A stretch of 14,993 bases of DNA from Candidatus Gottesmanbacteria bacterium RBG_16_37_8 (GTDB taxonomy: Bacteria; Patescibacteriota; Microgenomatia; 2-02-FULL-39-11). Positions within the stretch are counted from its first letter, which is position 1. Every line of letters starts with the position of its first letter. This document shows positions 14,047 through 14,993 of the stretch, piece by piece. The DNA is taken from assembly GCA_001779055.1 (NCBI GenBank), contig MFJA01000022.1, positions 19,174 through 34,166 of the forward strand. The letters are read 5' to 3'. The position numbers and the translations under genes were made by a program. The notes beneath the pieces are model-generated. The model made no database searches, was not told where the DNA came from, and saw nothing but the letters and a program-made list of their open reading frames with translations.

Positions 14047-14856
14047 TCAGGATTGACCGCGGTTAGGATCAACGCTAGTTTCTGAAGAATTGCTTGGAGT
14101 GGGAGTTGTATTGTCAATAGTTCCTTCTTGAGGGGAAGGAGTGGTTGGTATTAGGGATTCTGCCGGAGTTTGACTTGGTTGAGAGGGACTTAAATTGGGA
14201 GTAGTCTCAGGTATGCTTGGGGATGGGACCGGATCTGCAGTAATTGGTGTTGATTGCATCGCTGCAGGTGTAGATTGAGGATTTGTTGGAGCGATAGTTG
14301 GCAGACCTGTCTCAGCTGGAGGAATTGCCGGCGAAATTGTTGATGATGGTAATACTGTTGAAGCAGAAGTAGCAACAGTTTGTTGGGGAATAATATTTGC
14401 ATCCGCGCCCTGCTGTTCCGGTATAGGCAGATTAGTTGGGGCTAAGTTTTCAGTTTGGCTTGCTCCCTGCTTCATTTGGTCCATCTGTTCAAAAAAAGCA
14501 TTGACTTCCGCCACTACATCCATTGGAGTGAATTGGGCTTTAATAAGATATCCGTCGGCTCCGATTTTAAATGCTTCTTTGATGATATCTTCCTGTCCGA
14601 GGTTAGTAATCAGTATAATTGGTGTTTCACGGGTAGTCGAGCTCGGTGACCTCATTGCTCTTAAAACATCAATTCCGGTCACCTTGGGCAGCATGACATC
14701 AAGAAGGATAAGATCATAAACATGTGCTCTGAGTTTAACTAAAGCTTCCTGTCCGTCTGAGGCTGTTTCGATGGTGTATTTTCCTGTCTTTAAAAAAGCC
14801 AACCGGTAAATATCCTGAATATGGAAATCGTCCTCTACAATAAGTATTGTTTTCAT
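14047..14856 (-). CDS. CheY-like response regulator with a long Pro/Ser/Thr-rich tail
   Basis: Receiver protein of a two-component system, 269 residues. Residues 1-124 are a REC domain with the acidic pocket Glu8-Asp9-Asp10, phospho-acceptor Asp53 in LILLDVMLP, Thr84 in ILITN and Lys106 in GYLIKA. No DNA-binding domain follows. Instead residues about 131-269 are a low-complexity tail dominated by Pro, Ser, Thr, Ala and Gln, with repeated Thr-Pro and Ser-Pro steps, ending in a Ser/Asn/Asp-rich stretch. It starts 3 bp after the end of the histidine kinase gene, the natural partner and phosphodonor. Output may be protein interaction through the tail, since there is no effector domain. That is inference. 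Such tails are disordered by composition. No frameshift is visible: the tail stays in frame and has a normal stop. Confidence 0.9.
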   Translation of the reverse strand: MKTILIVEDDFHIQDIYRLAFLKTGKYTIETASDGQEALVKLRAHVYDLILLDVMLPKVTGIDVLRAMRSPSSTTRETPIILITNLGQEDIIKEAFKIGADGYLIKAQFTPMDVVAEVNAFFEQMDQMKQGASQTENLAPTNLPIPEQQGADANIIPQQTVATSASTVLPSSTISPAIPPAETGLPTIAPTNPQSTPAAMQSTPITADPVPSPSIPETTPNLSPSQPSQTPAESLIPTTPSPQEGTIDNTTPTPSNSSETSVDPNRGQS

Positions 14857-14859
14857 ATA

Positions 14860-14993
14860 TTAATTAGTATATACCCTATTCATCCTTTCTAAATTTAAAG
14901 TAATCCCTTTGCCTGTTCTTGACATCTGATAAGCTGTCGATTGGTCAATCGGAACATTGGTGGCAATCGGGATAGTGAAATAAAATGTTGAAC
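14860..14993 (-). CDS. Histidine kinase, C-terminal end only (5' part outside window)
   Basis: On the - strand an open frame runs in from the window edge and gives 43 residues before a TAA. It opens STFYFTIPIA, which is the usual end of the HATPase_c domain of sensor histidine kinases (the G2 box and last strand, GSTFYFTLP in typical members). A further 33 residues follow this strand, ending in VYTN. The response regulator ATG lies 3 bp past the stop, so kinase and regulator are one operon. The sensor and dimerisation domains lie outside the window, so the signal is unknown. Confidence 0.75.
   Translation of the reverse strand, partial: STFYFTIPIATNVPIDQSTAYQMSRTGKGITLNLERMNRVYTN

Noticed and set aside
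14190..14402. 70-codon - strand frame (Leu/Gln/His-rich) within the response regulator tail
   Set aside because: It is a shifted reading of a low-complexity repeat-like segment, as expected where Pro/Ser/Thr codons are read out of frame.
14047..14463. Frameshift or misassembly creating the regulator's tail
   Set aside because: The tail keeps a coherent Pro/Ser/Thr composition in the REC frame to a normal stop, and no alternative frame gives a domain. It remains only a possibility to check with reads.
1..14993. CRISPR array, tRNA, rRNA or insertion-sequence ends
   Set aside because: No regularly spaced repeats, no tRNA-like cloverleaf with its conserved T-arm, and no transposase motif were noticed by eye. 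A tRNA or short-repeat search program would be the decisive test.

Overview
The window looks like a piece of a small, low-GC, gene-dense bacterial chromosome, most probably from a Candidate Phyla Radiation (Patescibacteria) lineage of the Microgenomates type. This placement is inference from overall style, with no marker gene in view. Supporting signs are AT-rich genes with gaps mostly under 120 bp, split MacB-like exporter genes, a GT-C/TPR membrane protein, a DsbB-like protein, many small membrane proteins, and a response regulator with a long Pro/Ser/Thr tail. TGA acts as a stop (for example at the ends of the kinase gene at 7181 and the DsbB gene at 13971), so the lineages that recode TGA are unlikely.

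Left part (1-6105, all + strand): a compact cassette of seven genes. It runs: HlyD/MacA-type adaptor (5' end outside the window), MacB-type ATPase, MacB/FtsX-type permease, membrane-anchored alpha/beta hydrolase overlapping the permease by 8 bp, DrrA-type ABC-2 ATPase, ABC-2 permease, and a small anchored OB-like protein started by a consensus Shine-Dalgarno and GTG. It reads as one envelope export/defence operon holding two different ABC exporters and a surface hydrolase. A phosphoribulokinase (PRK) homologue follows (6180-7181) after a 74-bp gap. It resembles the plant/cyanobacterial class along its whole length but lacks the redox cysteines.

Middle (7196-11713): a - strand membrane protein of the GT-C/TMTC type with about six TPRs converges on the kinase gene. 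Divergent from it is a + strand run: a ferritin-like/VIT1 fusion (MbfA-like metal exporter), a histone-deacetylase-fold deacetylase and a thiamine pyrophosphokinase.

Right part (11714-14993): uppP (-), a tiny hydrophobic protein (+), a four-helix membrane protein of unknown function (-), a DsbB-like protein (+), and a two-component pair on the - strand (3' end of a histidine kinase, then a CheY-like regulator with a 139-residue low-complexity tail). Two pairs of divergent genes share short AT-rich promoter regions, and a hairpin covers both stop codons where the thiamine pyrophosphokinase gene and uppP meet.

I saw no rRNA, tRNA, CRISPR array, insertion sequence or attachment site. The longest gene-free stretch is 13283-13401. 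The most unusual items are the PRK homologue, the dual-exporter plus hydrolase cassette, the MacB-type ATPase with an altered D-loop, and the tailed response regulator.
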